Shown here piece after piece: positions 53,224 through 61,787 of a DNA stretch of 64,000 nucleotides. Position numbers and translations under genes: made by a program. Each line of letters begins with the position of its first letter. The first letter of the stretch is position 1. The stretch covers positions 26,855 through 90,854 of the forward strand of contig JBGCDW010000035.1 in NCBI GenBank assembly GCA_045105775.1, read 5' to 3'. Source of the stretch: Aureispira sp045105775 (lineage in GTDB: Bacteria; Bacteroidota; Bacteroidia; Chitinophagales; Saprospiraceae). The notes under the pieces are model-generated. The model searched no databases, was not told the origin of the DNA, and saw nothing but the letters and a program-made list of their open reading frames with translations.

Positions 53224-55734
53224 ATGAGAATTCTTTTCATTGCCTTGTTTTGCTTGAGCTATGCTACTTTTAGTCAAGCACAAGTTTTGGAGACCAAAGA
53301 ATTAGAGGTTGCCCTCAAGAAAAAATTCGTTTTCAGTTCTATGCGCCTCGCTTTAGAAGACCCCAGCAAAGTATACAGACTTAAGTTGAGGGGCATGAGC
53401 AAACGCCTTGTTGCTATTGATCGACAAATTGCTAGTCTACAAGATACCATCAATCAGGTACGCAGTAGTAGTGGCCGTATCAGCAACCGCAACAAAAAAA
53501 TCGCATCATACCGCGCTAGAGCAGAAAAACTGGAACAAACCAAAACCTACTACAGTTTGGATAGTTTAGAATATCTCACTAGGTTGGTGTATCTAGATCT
53601 TTCTCACAATGATCTCAAAAGTCTACCCAATATTTTTAATAGATTGCCCAATCTAAGAACACTTATTCTCAGTAATAACCAACTCTCTGAACTGCCTGAA
53701 ACGGTAAAACACTTGGTGTACTTAAAGGAATTGAGAATTGAAAACAACAAGATCACAGCACTGGATGATGGTTTGGGCAAACTCAAAGATTTGGAATTGG
53801 TCACCATACAAAGCAATCGCATCAAAACCTTGCCCAACGAAATGGGCAATTGGAAAGAATTGCAAATTCTACGGGCCGATAGCAATGATATTCGAGCCTT
53901 GCCTCCCAGTTTTGAACAGTTGACAAATTTGCGGCTTTTGATTTTGAGTGAGAACAAAATACAAGAAATTCCAGATGCACTTGTCAATTTTAAGAACTTA
54001 CAGGAGTTGTATATTGATAAGAACGAAATCAATGTATTGCCCTCAGGAATTGGCAAATTGCGCCAACTAAAAGTACTCCATGCTGGTGGTAATAATTTGT
54101 CTGAATTGCCGAGCAGTATTGGATCTTGTAGCTCATTGGCCACACTCGATTTGGCAGATAACAATTTGCGAGCAGTTCCCAAACCAATTATTCAGTTGGT
54201 TAACCTCAAAAATTTATACCTCAACCAAAACGTAATTTCTGTTATTCCAGAAAGCATGGGCTTGCTCAATCAATTGGAAGAATTGCACCTATCCACCAAT
54301 AATTTAACGGAAATTCCTGCTTCTATTGGCCTGCTCAATACCCTACGTGTGCTAGATTTGGACAACAACCAACTCACGAGTATTCCCAACTCTATTGGCA
54401 AGCTAAAAATGCTCACCGAGTGTTATTTGCAAAAAAATAAAATCAAAGAATTTCCAAGTTGCTTATCAAAACTCCGCAAGTTGGAAGTACTCTTTTTACA
54501 AGAAAATATTCTTACCAGTATTCCAGATTCTTGTATTCAAGGCTTGTACAATTTACAAACACTAGCGGCCAACAATAACCTTATTGATGATTTGCCCGAT
54601 AGTTTAAATTATCTCAAAAACCTCAAGCGTCTTTATCTTTCTCATAATAATATTGACAAGCTCCCTCGTACGATTGGCCTACTAGATCAGCTGATTATTC
54701 TCAGCCTAGATCACAATAAACTGTACAAACTACCGAGTGAACTTTGTGAATTAGAAAACTTGGCTTACCTCTTCTTAAAGGACAATGAATTGAGAAAATT
54801 GCCCGATTGTTTTTACAAAGAAAAAAATGTTACACATCCACTATTCGCCTTGCGCCAATTGGAACTAACCCGCAACCCTCTTGGAGACAACAAAAGCAAT
54901 AGAATGAAAATACGTCGCTCAGGGCCCGATTACGCCACCATCTATATTTCGGAGGCCGACGGAGCTATGAGAGCAGAATCAGAAGCCAAACGGGCGGAAG
55001 CCAAAGCCGAAAAAGCGGCGGTTATTGCGGAACGTGCTGCCGAACGCGCCAAGTATTCGGCAGTATTGGCCGCCCAAGCTAGAGCACGTGCCAAGGAGGC
55101 AGAAGCCCGCGCCAAGGAACTCGCTGCCGCTGCCAAAGAAGCAGAATTGGCTGCCGTAGAAGCCGAAAACAAATCGAAAGAAGCGGCTGCCGCCGCCCTA
55201 GCGGCACAAGGTACGCCCGAAGCCAAAGAAGCAGAAGCCAAAGCCAAAGAGGCGGAAGCCAAAGCCAAAGAAGCAGAAGCTACGGCCAAAGAAGCCAGTG
55301 CTAGAGCAGAGGAAGCAGAGGCTATTGCCAAAATCATTGTTGCCGATGCACTATCCAAAGAATTATCGGCCGAAGCTAGAGCCAAAGACGCTGCTCGATT
55401 GGCCAAAGAAGCCCGCGAAAAAGCAGAAGAAGCTCGTCGTTTGGCCGAACTAGCCAAGGCTAGAGCCAAAGGCAAGAAAATTACAATAGAAGAGCCTGAA
55501 GAGCCTGAAGAAACAGAAGAAGAACGCCAAGCGCGTTTGTTGGCAGAAGCAACTGCCAAGGAATTGGCCGAAGCTAGAGCGCGTGCAGCATTAGCACTCA
55601 AAATAAAACTAGCCGAAGAGCGCATACGAGTAGCCGAAGCACGTATCGAATTGGCAGAAGAGCGCATCAACAATGCACGAGTCGCTGGTAACAAAGCACA
55701 ACGAAAAACCGAAGAATTGGACGAATTGGAATAA
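53224..55734 (+). CDS. secreted leucine-rich-repeat protein with Ala/Glu/Lys coiled-coil tail
   Basis: This 836-residue protein has a signal peptide (ILFIALFCLSYATFSQAQ). About 17 leucine-rich repeats at about 115-560 have the bacterial pattern L-x-x-L-x-L-x-x-N-x-L-x-x-L/I-P, for example LVYLDLSHNDLKSLPNIFNR. The last 250 residues are a long helix rich in Ala, Glu, Lys and Arg with repeated KAKEAEAKAKEAEA-type units, which should form a coiled coil. Such repeats bind proteins, so it may be a periplasmic or surface scaffold. Like the transglycosylase at 13-15 kb it combines a globular part with a long Ala-rich helix. No T9SS sorting domain is present. Confidence 0.85.
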   Translation: MRILFIALFCLSYATFSQAQVLETKELEVALKKKFVFSSMRLALEDPSKVYRLKLRGMSKRLVAIDRQIASLQDTINQVRSSSGRISNRNKKIASYRARAEKLEQTKTYYSLDSLEYLTRLVYLDLSHNDLKSLPNIFNRLPNLRTLILSNNQLSELPETVKHLVYLKELRIENNKITALDDGLGKLKDLELVTIQSNRIKTLPNEMGNWKELQILRADSNDIRALPPSFEQLTNLRLLILSENKIQEIPDALVNFKNLQELYIDKNEINVLPSGIGKLRQLKVLHAGGNNLSELPSSIGSCSSLATLDLADNNLRAVPKPIIQLVNLKNLYLNQNVISVIPESMGLLNQLEELHLSTNNLTEIPASIGLLNTLRVLDLDNNQLTSIPNSIGKLKMLTECYLQKNKIKEFPSCLSKLRKLEVLFLQENILTSIPDSCIQGLYNLQTLAANNNLIDDLPDSLNYLKNLKRLYLSHNNIDKLPRTIGLLDQLIILSLDHNKLYKLPSELCELENLAYLFLKDNELRKLPDCFYKEKNVTHPLFALRQLELTRNPLGDNKSNRMKIRRSGPDYATIYISEADGAMRAESEAKRAEAKAEKAAVIAERAAERAKYSAVLAAQARARAKEAEARAKELAAAAKEAELAAVEAENKSKEAAAAALAAQGTPEAKEAEAKAKEAEAKAKEAEATAKEASARAEEAEAIAKIIVADALSKELSAEARAKDAARLAKEAREKAEEARRLAELAKARAKGKKITIEEPEEPEETEEERQARLLAEATAKELAEARARAALALKIKLAEERIRVAEARIELAEERINNARVAGNKAQRKTEELDELE

Positions 55735-55746
55735 TGTAAATATCTC

Positions 55747-55809
55747 GTATGGACGTATAGTATAGACGTATAGCTATACGTCCATACTACGTCCATACTA
55801 CGTCCATAC
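55747..55809. repeat. cluster of 11-bp inverted and direct repeats
   Basis: TACGTCCATAC occurs three times in tandem (55777-55787, 55788-55798, 55799-55809). It is preceded by its inverse GTATGGACGTA (55747-55757) and a variant GTATAGACGTA (55760-55770). The parts can fold into a stem of about 25 bp. It lies between two convergent genes, with the last copy ending 2 bp before the stop of the MFS gene. It may act as a bidirectional terminator or as a small interspersed repeat. Confidence 0.85.
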
Positions 55810-55811
55810 TC

Positions 55812-57059
55812 CTATCCTTCACGCACAGCCACTATTTTCTGATAAAAGAACAATAGTATCCCCATACTGATAAAAATAAAGCCACTCAAAATGAGAAAGG
55901 CGTAAACAACTTGTCCAGATTGGTGGAAGAAGGCAAGGCTAAACAAACTCAAAAAGAAGATTCTAGCCAAGATATTGGTAATAAAAAAGATGCTATTGGC
56001 ACGCCCAATTACCTGATTGGGCAACACTTGAAAAAGATAAGAAACTCGAATAACTCGAATACCAGCATTGGTCAATCCCAACAACAAAGAAATCCCATAA
56101 AAGAACCATACGGACTGTACGGCAATCAATCCAACCATTTCTAAGCCGCTAATAAACATCATTATTACAATAGCTTTGGCAAAGGTCATCCCTCCAAAAA
56201 TTCGATGAATAGCCACTCCTGCCGTAATAGCTCCCATTGCATAAAACAGTTCAGAAATAGCAAATACTTGTGAAGACTGTTCTAGTGTCTGAGCGACATA
56301 CAAAGGGGCTAAATTAAATACATGGAGCAAGGTTACTATAAATACAGCATGGGTCACTGCACCAAATAAAAAGACATAGGGACGATCACAAAGATACTGA
56401 TAACCCGTTTTTAGGCGTGTCCAAACAGAGCCCGTCTCCTCTGAACGCTCAGTCATAGGAATGTACTGAATGCTGTAAATGATAGTCAAAGCAATAAAGT
56501 AAGTGGTGGCATCCAATGCAAATATTTGATACAAACTCCACGGTTCTATTGCAATAGAAAACCAAGTTGTATGAATACCACCACCAATAAGCAGTGCAGC
56601 TGTTGCTCCTGCCAAAGCCGTTGCCATTTGACTCTGTATTTCTATATAGGAGGCAATTTTGTTGTAATGTTTTCGCTCACTAATTTCTTGCATAAAGGCA
56701 TAAAAGCAAGGATAATGCAAATTGTAATTCCAAAATGTAAGGGCAAAAACACTGGCTGCTAAGATTGGTGTACGAACAATTTCATTATATTCCAAATAAG
56801 CAATCGTTCCAATAGCAATTCCATTCACAATATTCAATGCCAAAAAAATATGCTTCCTATTGTATTTATCAATTAATGTTCCTGCATACAGCGACCAGAA
56901 TAAACTTCCAATGGTAATTGTTGCATAAGCTATATTAAACCAATTGGATTGGCCACTTTGGGCAAAATAGGCAGGAATAGAGATCATACTGATTCCTTGG
57001 GCTATTCCTGAAATAAAATTGGCCAGTAACAATAGACGTATCGCAACTATATTTTTCAT
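55812..57059 (-). CDS. MFS transporter
   Basis: This 415-residue protein has twelve hydrophobic helices in two halves. The first loop has the family pattern as GTLIDKYNRKHIFLALNIVN (the GxLxDRxxRR type). It is of the drug or metabolite efflux kind, but substrate residues cannot be assigned. It has no cognate neighbour that would hint at the substrate. The repeat cluster lies immediately after its stop codon. Confidence 0.88.
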   Translation of the reverse strand: MKNIVAIRLLLLANFISGIAQGISMISIPAYFAQSGQSNWFNIAYATITIGSLFWSLYAGTLIDKYNRKHIFLALNIVNGIAIGTIAYLEYNEIVRTPILAASVFALTFWNYNLHYPCFYAFMQEISERKHYNKIASYIEIQSQMATALAGATAALLIGGGIHTTWFSIAIEPWSLYQIFALDATTYFIALTIIYSIQYIPMTERSEETGSVWTRLKTGYQYLCDRPYVFLFGAVTHAVFIVTLLHVFNLAPLYVAQTLEQSSQVFAISELFYAMGAITAGVAIHRIFGGMTFAKAIVIMMFISGLEMVGLIAVQSVWFFYGISLLLGLTNAGIRVIRVSYLFQVLPNQVIGRANSIFFITNILARIFFLSLFSLAFFHQSGQVVYAFLILSGFIFISMGILLFFYQKIVAVREG

Positions 57060-57258
57060 AATAAGTTTACTCGTAAGAATGGAGATAGTAGAATGTAAAA
57101 CTGCTGAAATCTACGGTAAACCACTGCGCCAAGTTGGTTTATGTTGTTAGTTTATAGAGTTTTATTTATTTTTGAAATACTCCTGTTTGTGTAAGAATAC
57201 CTTTTCCTTTTTGATAAACTCCTTTTTTTGTGAATAGTTGCATCTTTCCATAAGCACC

Positions 57259-58467
57259 ATGCCTTATACATCTTCTGATATTATCCATCTCAAAACCCTA
57301 GCTTATCATTCCGATTGGAACAATGTTCTATTGGCCTTTGAGCTGTTAAAAAGTAATGGGTGGCAGGATGATTTGGCAACAACCGTATATTGGCTGCAAC
57401 AGCGTTTTTTAAAAGAAAAAAAAATCACACTAGTAGAAGAAGTCACACAGCTTCTCCAAACAAATATGCCCCATCTGCTTTCGTTGGGCAATTTATTTGC
57501 CTTAGCCTCTTTGCCCATCTATCAATTATTCCAGCAGGGCATCTTAACAGCAGAAACGCCTGCTGTAGATTATACAGAACTCGCAGTGGGCATTCATCAA
57601 CTCCCCTTGGATAAGATCCAAAAACAAGCTTTTTTAGATTTCTTAGTGCGTTTTGGAACCGTAGAAATACAACAATATTGGCTCCCCTTTCTCTTGCAGC
57701 GAAGACATACGGGGGTAACAACACTCGATTTAAGCGATTTTAAATTTAGGCAAGTTCCTAGTGCCGTACTACAATTGGAACAAGTAGAAGAGTTGAATTT
57801 GGATAACAATGCCTTGACCACTCTCCCCGATGATTGGTCTGCGCTGACACAACTGGAAAGTTTGCATTTGAGTGAAAATAAACTTAGAACACTGCCCAAT
57901 AGTTTTGCCCAATTGCAGCAATTGCAACGTTTGTATATTCAAGACAACCCCTGGGAAATAGAAGCCCTGACCGCATTGCTAAAACAACTGCCTGCTTTGT
58001 CCTATTTGAGCGTAGGAAATAATGCCTCTAAGGAATTATTACAACTAGAAGCATTGATACAACACGAGCTTTTAAATGCCACGGAACAAGAAAAAAGGCT
58101 TTTTTTAGCCCTAGAATGGAAAGACCAGGAAGCACTGGAGCAATTGACAGCTATAGAATTGTTAGAGGGCTTACAACACGAGCAAGCTAACGTGCGGACA
58201 CTAGCACGTACACAACTATTGGCCAAGAACCCAACAAGCCCCCCAGCACTCACCAAAGAACACGCATCTATTGTTGTTTTGGGTTTGGTTTCTTTTGCTA
58301 CACGGAGCCATCTGGAACAATTGACAAAAAGGGGCTGGAGCATTGAATCTGAAATCACCAAACACACCACGCATCTCTTGGTTGGAGATCATCCAGAGCA
58401 TTATGAGGCCATCAAAGAGCGAACCTTTGTCTTTATATCAGAGCAAGAAATCAATGATTTAGCATAA
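57259..58467 (+). CDS. LRR protein fused to a BRCT-like domain
   Basis: From the ATG at 57259 (MPYTSSDIIHLKTLAYHS) this is a protein of 402 residues; an earlier TTG would add seven. It is helical at about 1-150. It then has three or four leucine-rich repeats (LDLSDFKFRQVPSAVLQL, LNLDNNALTTLPDDW, LHLSENKLRTLPNSF), a helical stretch, and an end of about 70 residues resembling a BRCT domain: IVVLGLVSFATRSHLEQLTK, then a loop, THLLVGDHP, and FVFISEQEINDL. BRCT domains bind phosphoproteins or DNA ends and are normally seen in NAD-dependent ligases, so the combination is unusual. The protein has no signal peptide and is cytoplasmic. Confidence 0.8.
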   Translation: MPYTSSDIIHLKTLAYHSDWNNVLLAFELLKSNGWQDDLATTVYWLQQRFLKEKKITLVEEVTQLLQTNMPHLLSLGNLFALASLPIYQLFQQGILTAETPAVDYTELAVGIHQLPLDKIQKQAFLDFLVRFGTVEIQQYWLPFLLQRRHTGVTTLDLSDFKFRQVPSAVLQLEQVEELNLDNNALTTLPDDWSALTQLESLHLSENKLRTLPNSFAQLQQLQRLYIQDNPWEIEALTALLKQLPALSYLSVGNNASKELLQLEALIQHELLNATEQEKRLFLALEWKDQEALEQLTAIELLEGLQHEQANVRTLARTQLLAKNPTSPPALTKEHASIVVLGLVSFATRSHLEQLTKRGWSIESEITKHTTHLLVGDHPEHYEAIKERTFVFISEQEINDLA

Positions 58468-58504
58468 AAAAAGTAGGTGTACCAACACAATGATACACCT
58501 ACTT
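58464..58504 (-). terminator. terminator of the beta-barrel gene
   Basis: AAGTAGGTGTA (58471-58481) pairs with TACACCTACTT (58494-58504). On the minus strand a run of T residues follows. It lies just after the stop codons of both convergent genes and may also slow transcription from the plus strand. Confidence 0.85.
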
Positions 58505-58530
58505 TACAATAAAGTACATTAAAAAATATG

Positions 58531-59409
58531 CTAGAATACGACTCCCAAACGAAGGGCAACATTGTTTAAGGCATTGACAGGGTTTCTACTTTGTGTTTCT
58601 GAAATCACTGTACTGGGATTATCAGGAGAAGAGAAAGAAATAGGGCCTCCAAAGCCATTGGTGATATCAATAATTCCATAGTGGTAATAAACCCCTGCAT
58701 AAATACGCAAACCACCATCCGAATTGGGTGCGATTTCTGCACCTGCTCCAGCACCTACGCTCAACTGAAATGGCGTAACATCGCTCCAAGTATTGCGCTC
58801 TGTTACAGATTCTGTGCTTTGAGGAATACCATAACGAACAGCACTATTATCATCCAAATAACCTGGCGCACTCGCATCAGGGGCAAAAATCTTGGCACCC
58901 GCCGTCAATGGCACCATCAATTGCACCACTGGAATATGGAAAAACGCGCGTATATAGCTGTCACCTAATTCATTGGTTCTCAATTTTAAACCTACAGGAA
59001 TACCAATATAATTGATACGGTGATTCACTTTAGTATATGCCTGCATAGGGATGCCTGTTGTACTAGTAGGTACCTCATCATTATTATTTCTAAACTCAAT
59101 TCTATTGTCAAATTGTGTATTGGGCAAAAAAGCTCCTCCATACTTGTAGAGCAATGTTCCTCCATTGTTTACTTGAAAATCAAGTCCAAATGTTAAGGCA
59201 TAGTTGCCTGTTCCATCAAATTCATAAGCTGCTTCTACTCCCAAAGCAAGTCCAAAATTAACTCCTGCTGCTTCTACATTAGAATAGTTACTCGTCAGAA
59301 AAGAGAGATAAGGGTCGGCATGTACCCCAAATTTGAGCCCTTGGCCCTCGGCACATACTACCTGTGCTAATACAATCGTTATAATGGCAATTTTTCGTAA
59401 CATAAACAT
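58531..59409 (-). CDS. outer-membrane beta-barrel protein, PorT-like
   Basis: This 292-residue protein has a signal peptide (KIAIITIVLAQVVCAEGQ) and alternating hydrophobic/polar strands (GLKFGVHADPYLSFLTSNY, FGLALGVEAAYEFDG). It ends in a strand closing with VF, as outer-membrane barrels do: VALRLGVVF. The pattern fits the small barrels called PorT-like or OMP_b-brl in Bacteroidota. PorT itself takes part in T9SS, but the sequence alone does not separate true PorT from unrelated barrels. The start may be the first or the third codon of the MFM sequence. Confidence 0.82.
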   Translation of the reverse strand: MFMLRKIAIITIVLAQVVCAEGQGLKFGVHADPYLSFLTSNYSNVEAAGVNFGLALGVEAAYEFDGTGNYALTFGLDFQVNNGGTLLYKYGGAFLPNTQFDNRIEFRNNNDEVPTSTTGIPMQAYTKVNHRINYIGIPVGLKLRTNELGDSYIRAFFHIPVVQLMVPLTAGAKIFAPDASAPGYLDDNSAVRYGIPQSTESVTERNTWSDVTPFQLSVGAGAGAEIAPNSDGGLRIYAGVYYHYGIIDITNGFGGPISFSSPDNPSTVISETQSRNPVNALNNVALRLGVVF

Positions 59410-59638
59410 TCTTTTTGTATTGAAATGGCACTGTATAAATTCCTAATTAGTTTATCACCATTTCTCAATGATTAAATAGATCTTTTTTGAGGGAAGATAG
59501 TAAGCTAAAACATAACTTTAACCAAAGAATACCAACAAAACAGCTATTTGCTTATCTTGTTGCCTTGGTATTTGAGTTATTTTTATACCCTCTATTTCGA
59601 TAGAATATACACTTTGATAAAACAAAATCATAAACAAT

Positions 59639-60727
59639 ATGCAGACACCCAAAATAATGAATGCTTTTTTTATAATAAGCTTTCTTTCTGGGCTACTTTC
59701 CTCTTGTGAGTCTACTATAGTAGAACAACAATACCTTCCAAATACAGAAGGAATAAAGGCAAATGTGGAACTCGTGCGCTTCGATCAATTATTTTTTAAA
59801 CTAGATACGGCTCAATTAGAACCTAACCTAAAAAAACTAAAAGAAAGTTATCCCGATTTTACAACAGGATATTTACAAGCTTTTCTCAATGCTTCGGTAG
59901 ACAACCCAATGGGTCTAAATCGTGTGCAGGGATTTTTGCGCCACCCCGATACCCGCTACACATATGATACCATTCAACAGGTTTTTGATAGCTTGGCTCC
60001 AATAAAAGCACAATTGAATGAATTAGCCACCCATTACAGCTATTACTTTCCAGAACAACCACCACTCGACAAAGCCTACACCTATTTGTGCGATTATCAC
60101 GGTGATCGCCTAGCTGTATTGGAGTCGGGTTTTGTTGGCTTGCCATTGGATATGGCCTTAGGGCAGTGCTATGCCCCTTATACCTTTCTCAAAATACCAC
60201 AATATGACCAACGCACTTGTACCAAGGCACACTTAGTTCCAAAGGCCGCAGATGCAGTGGCGCAAAACCTATTAATGATTTATGGGGCATCGGGGGGCAC
60301 CCATTTGCTAGATTTGATGCTTTATAATGGTAAAGTTTTTTATTTATCTGATATTTTACTGCCTACGGTAGCAGACAGCCTCAAATTTGGTTTTTCTAGC
60401 TTCCAAATGGCTTACATGACCAAGGGAGAACTCAATTTGTATGAATACTTGAGTAATGAAGAGTTGATGTACGAGAGTGAGACTAAAAAAATTAATAAAT
60501 TTATTATCAAAGGCCCTTTCAAACCACACTTGGATTTGCCAGGAAACAGTGGTTCTTGGCTCGGTTTTAGAATGGTACAATCCTATGTAAACGCTATGCG
60601 CAAAGAATACAAAAAAACACAACCCAATGCTGATGCACGTACCATTGACATAGAAATCTTGCAAAAAGTGCTCAAAGAAACAGATCCACAACAATTTTTG
60701 ATGTATTACAAACCGCCAAAACGATAA
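59639..60727 (+). CDS. gldB: gliding motility lipoprotein GldB
   Basis: This 362-residue protein has a lipoprotein signal (FFIISFLSGLLSSCES). The GldB body includes VELVRFDQLFFKLDT, DYHGDRLAVLESGFVGLPLD and the conserved end LDLPGNSGSWLGFRMVQSYV. GldB is needed for gliding in Flavobacterium and stays linked to the T9SS/gliding apparatus, though its precise work is not clear. Its presence fits the T9SS cargo proteins seen at several places in the window. It is transcribed alone. Confidence 0.93.
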   Translation: MQTPKIMNAFFIISFLSGLLSSCESTIVEQQYLPNTEGIKANVELVRFDQLFFKLDTAQLEPNLKKLKESYPDFTTGYLQAFLNASVDNPMGLNRVQGFLRHPDTRYTYDTIQQVFDSLAPIKAQLNELATHYSYYFPEQPPLDKAYTYLCDYHGDRLAVLESGFVGLPLDMALGQCYAPYTFLKIPQYDQRTCTKAHLVPKAADAVAQNLLMIYGASGGTHLLDLMLYNGKVFYLSDILLPTVADSLKFGFSSFQMAYMTKGELNLYEYLSNEELMYESETKKINKFIIKGPFKPHLDLPGNSGSWLGFRMVQSYVNAMRKEYKKTQPNADARTIDIEILQKVLKETDPQQFLMYYKPPKR

Positions 60728-61002
60728 TGAATAAGCCCTACTAAAAAGCAATAGATCTAAAAGACTAAATACAACACCATGCTAAAAAACAGGCATTACT
60801 ACAACGTCAGTACTCTGTCTTATTCTTTTGTTAACAGCTTACTAAATTTGTATTATCATTAGAATTGTATTAATTTGCGTTAATACTTTTTAGATGTTTT
60901 GGCATTTTTTGTCAGAAAAGTCCACAATTTATAAGTTAGGGTTGTGTTTCATCGCACCTTGTTAACGAAGTTCTTTAAATTTAGCCTAATGTCACTAATG
61001 AA

Positions 61003-61113
61003 AGCTAATTTTGCCCTACTCATCGTTAAAAATTAGCTCCATAGCGCTGCTATGAACCAAATATGCAGGACTTTTGTACCTTTTAGGTACAACCTACGCA
61101 GATCGCTTTGCGA
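61003..61113. other. chain of four hairpins upstream of the Cys/Lys-rich gene
   Basis: Within about 110 nt four inverted repeats follow each other. They are AGCTAATTTT with AAAATTAGCT (61003-61012, 61029-61038), CATAGC with GCTATG (61040-61045, 61049-61054), TTGTACC with GGTACAA (61074-61080, 61086-61092) and TCGC with GCGA (61103-61106, 61110-61113). They lie in the leader of the gene at 61206. A possible promoter, TTTG (60847-60850), 19 nt, TTAATTTG (60870-60877), lies upstream. The element could be a regulatory RNA or a small mobile repeat. The remainder of 60728-61002 shows nothing else. Confidence 0.5.
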
Positions 61114-61205
61114 GTGCCTTGATTAGAACCAAATTAGTACTCATTATTAACACAATTCCATTTTTAAACAACTTCAACTATTAAAAACATTTAATTCAAC
61201 AAACT

Positions 61206-61637
61206 ATGAAAAATTTATTTTTGATTTTTGTATTGTTTGCTTTTGCTGCAATCGGAACAGCTTCTGCTCAAGGTTGTCCATACGCTACAGCTAAAGCTGC
61301 TGCTGCCAACACACCTACTAAAACATGTACAAAATCTAAAGCTGCTACCGCTTCTACTGTAAGTACAGCTACTACTACCAAAGCTTGCTGCAAGTCTAAA
61401 GCGGCAAATGGCAAAGCTTGTTCTAAAAGTGTAGCTGGCAAAGCTTGTTCAAAGTCTACTCAAGGTGCTAAAGCAACTACTGTAAGCAAAACAGCTAGTC
61501 CTGCTACTACCAAAGCTTGTTGCAAGTCTAAAGCGGCTGGCAAAACATGCACAAAGTCTAAAGCAAAAATGGACGAAAAGTCTAGTGCTGCTGTTGCCCC
61601 TGCCAAAGCTCAAGCAACTTTAGTAGCGGATAAGTAA
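61206..61637 (+). CDS. secreted Cys/Lys/Ala-rich low-complexity protein
   Basis: This 143-residue protein has a signal peptide (LFLIFVLFAFAAIGTASAQ). The mature part is made of short repeated pieces: ACCKSKAA, ACSKS, TCTKSKA and runs of Thr/Ser/Ala. It contains nine cysteines, two of them as CC pairs in the repeat TTKACCKSKA, and a high share of Lys. It may be crosslinked by disulfides or bind metal or polyanions. I know no family. Codons are regular and a good terminator follows, so it is probably expressed well. Confidence 0.75.
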   Translation: MKNLFLIFVLFAFAAIGTASAQGCPYATAKAAAANTPTKTCTKSKAATASTVSTATTTKACCKSKAANGKACSKSVAGKACSKSTQGAKATTVSKTASPATTKACCKSKAAGKTCTKSKAKMDEKSSAAVAPAKAQATLVADK

Positions 61638-61666
61638 TTGAAATTAAATTCTTATTAAAGAATTGA

Positions 61667-61705
61667 AAATGCCTTTCTTAAATAGAAAGGCATTTTTTAT
61701 TTTTG
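61667..61705 (+). terminator. terminator of the Cys/Lys-rich gene
   Basis: AAATGCCTTTCT (61667-61678) pairs with AGAAAGGCATTT (61684-61695) around a 5-nt loop and is followed by a T-rich run. Confidence 0.9.
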
Positions 61706-61787
61706 TGACAGACTAGAGCAGACACCAACTTAGTTAAAGGAATTTAGTCTTGCATCTCATTTGTACATATCTAATACCAAGCAACAT

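Noticed and set aside
54942..55796. 284-codon Ser/Ala-rich frame on the minus strand
   Set aside because: It is the antisense of the Ala/Glu/Lys coiled coil of the LRR protein, where stops are rare by composition.
55747..55809. CRISPR array
   Set aside because: The units are only 11 bp, lie directly next to each other without spacers, and include inverted copies.
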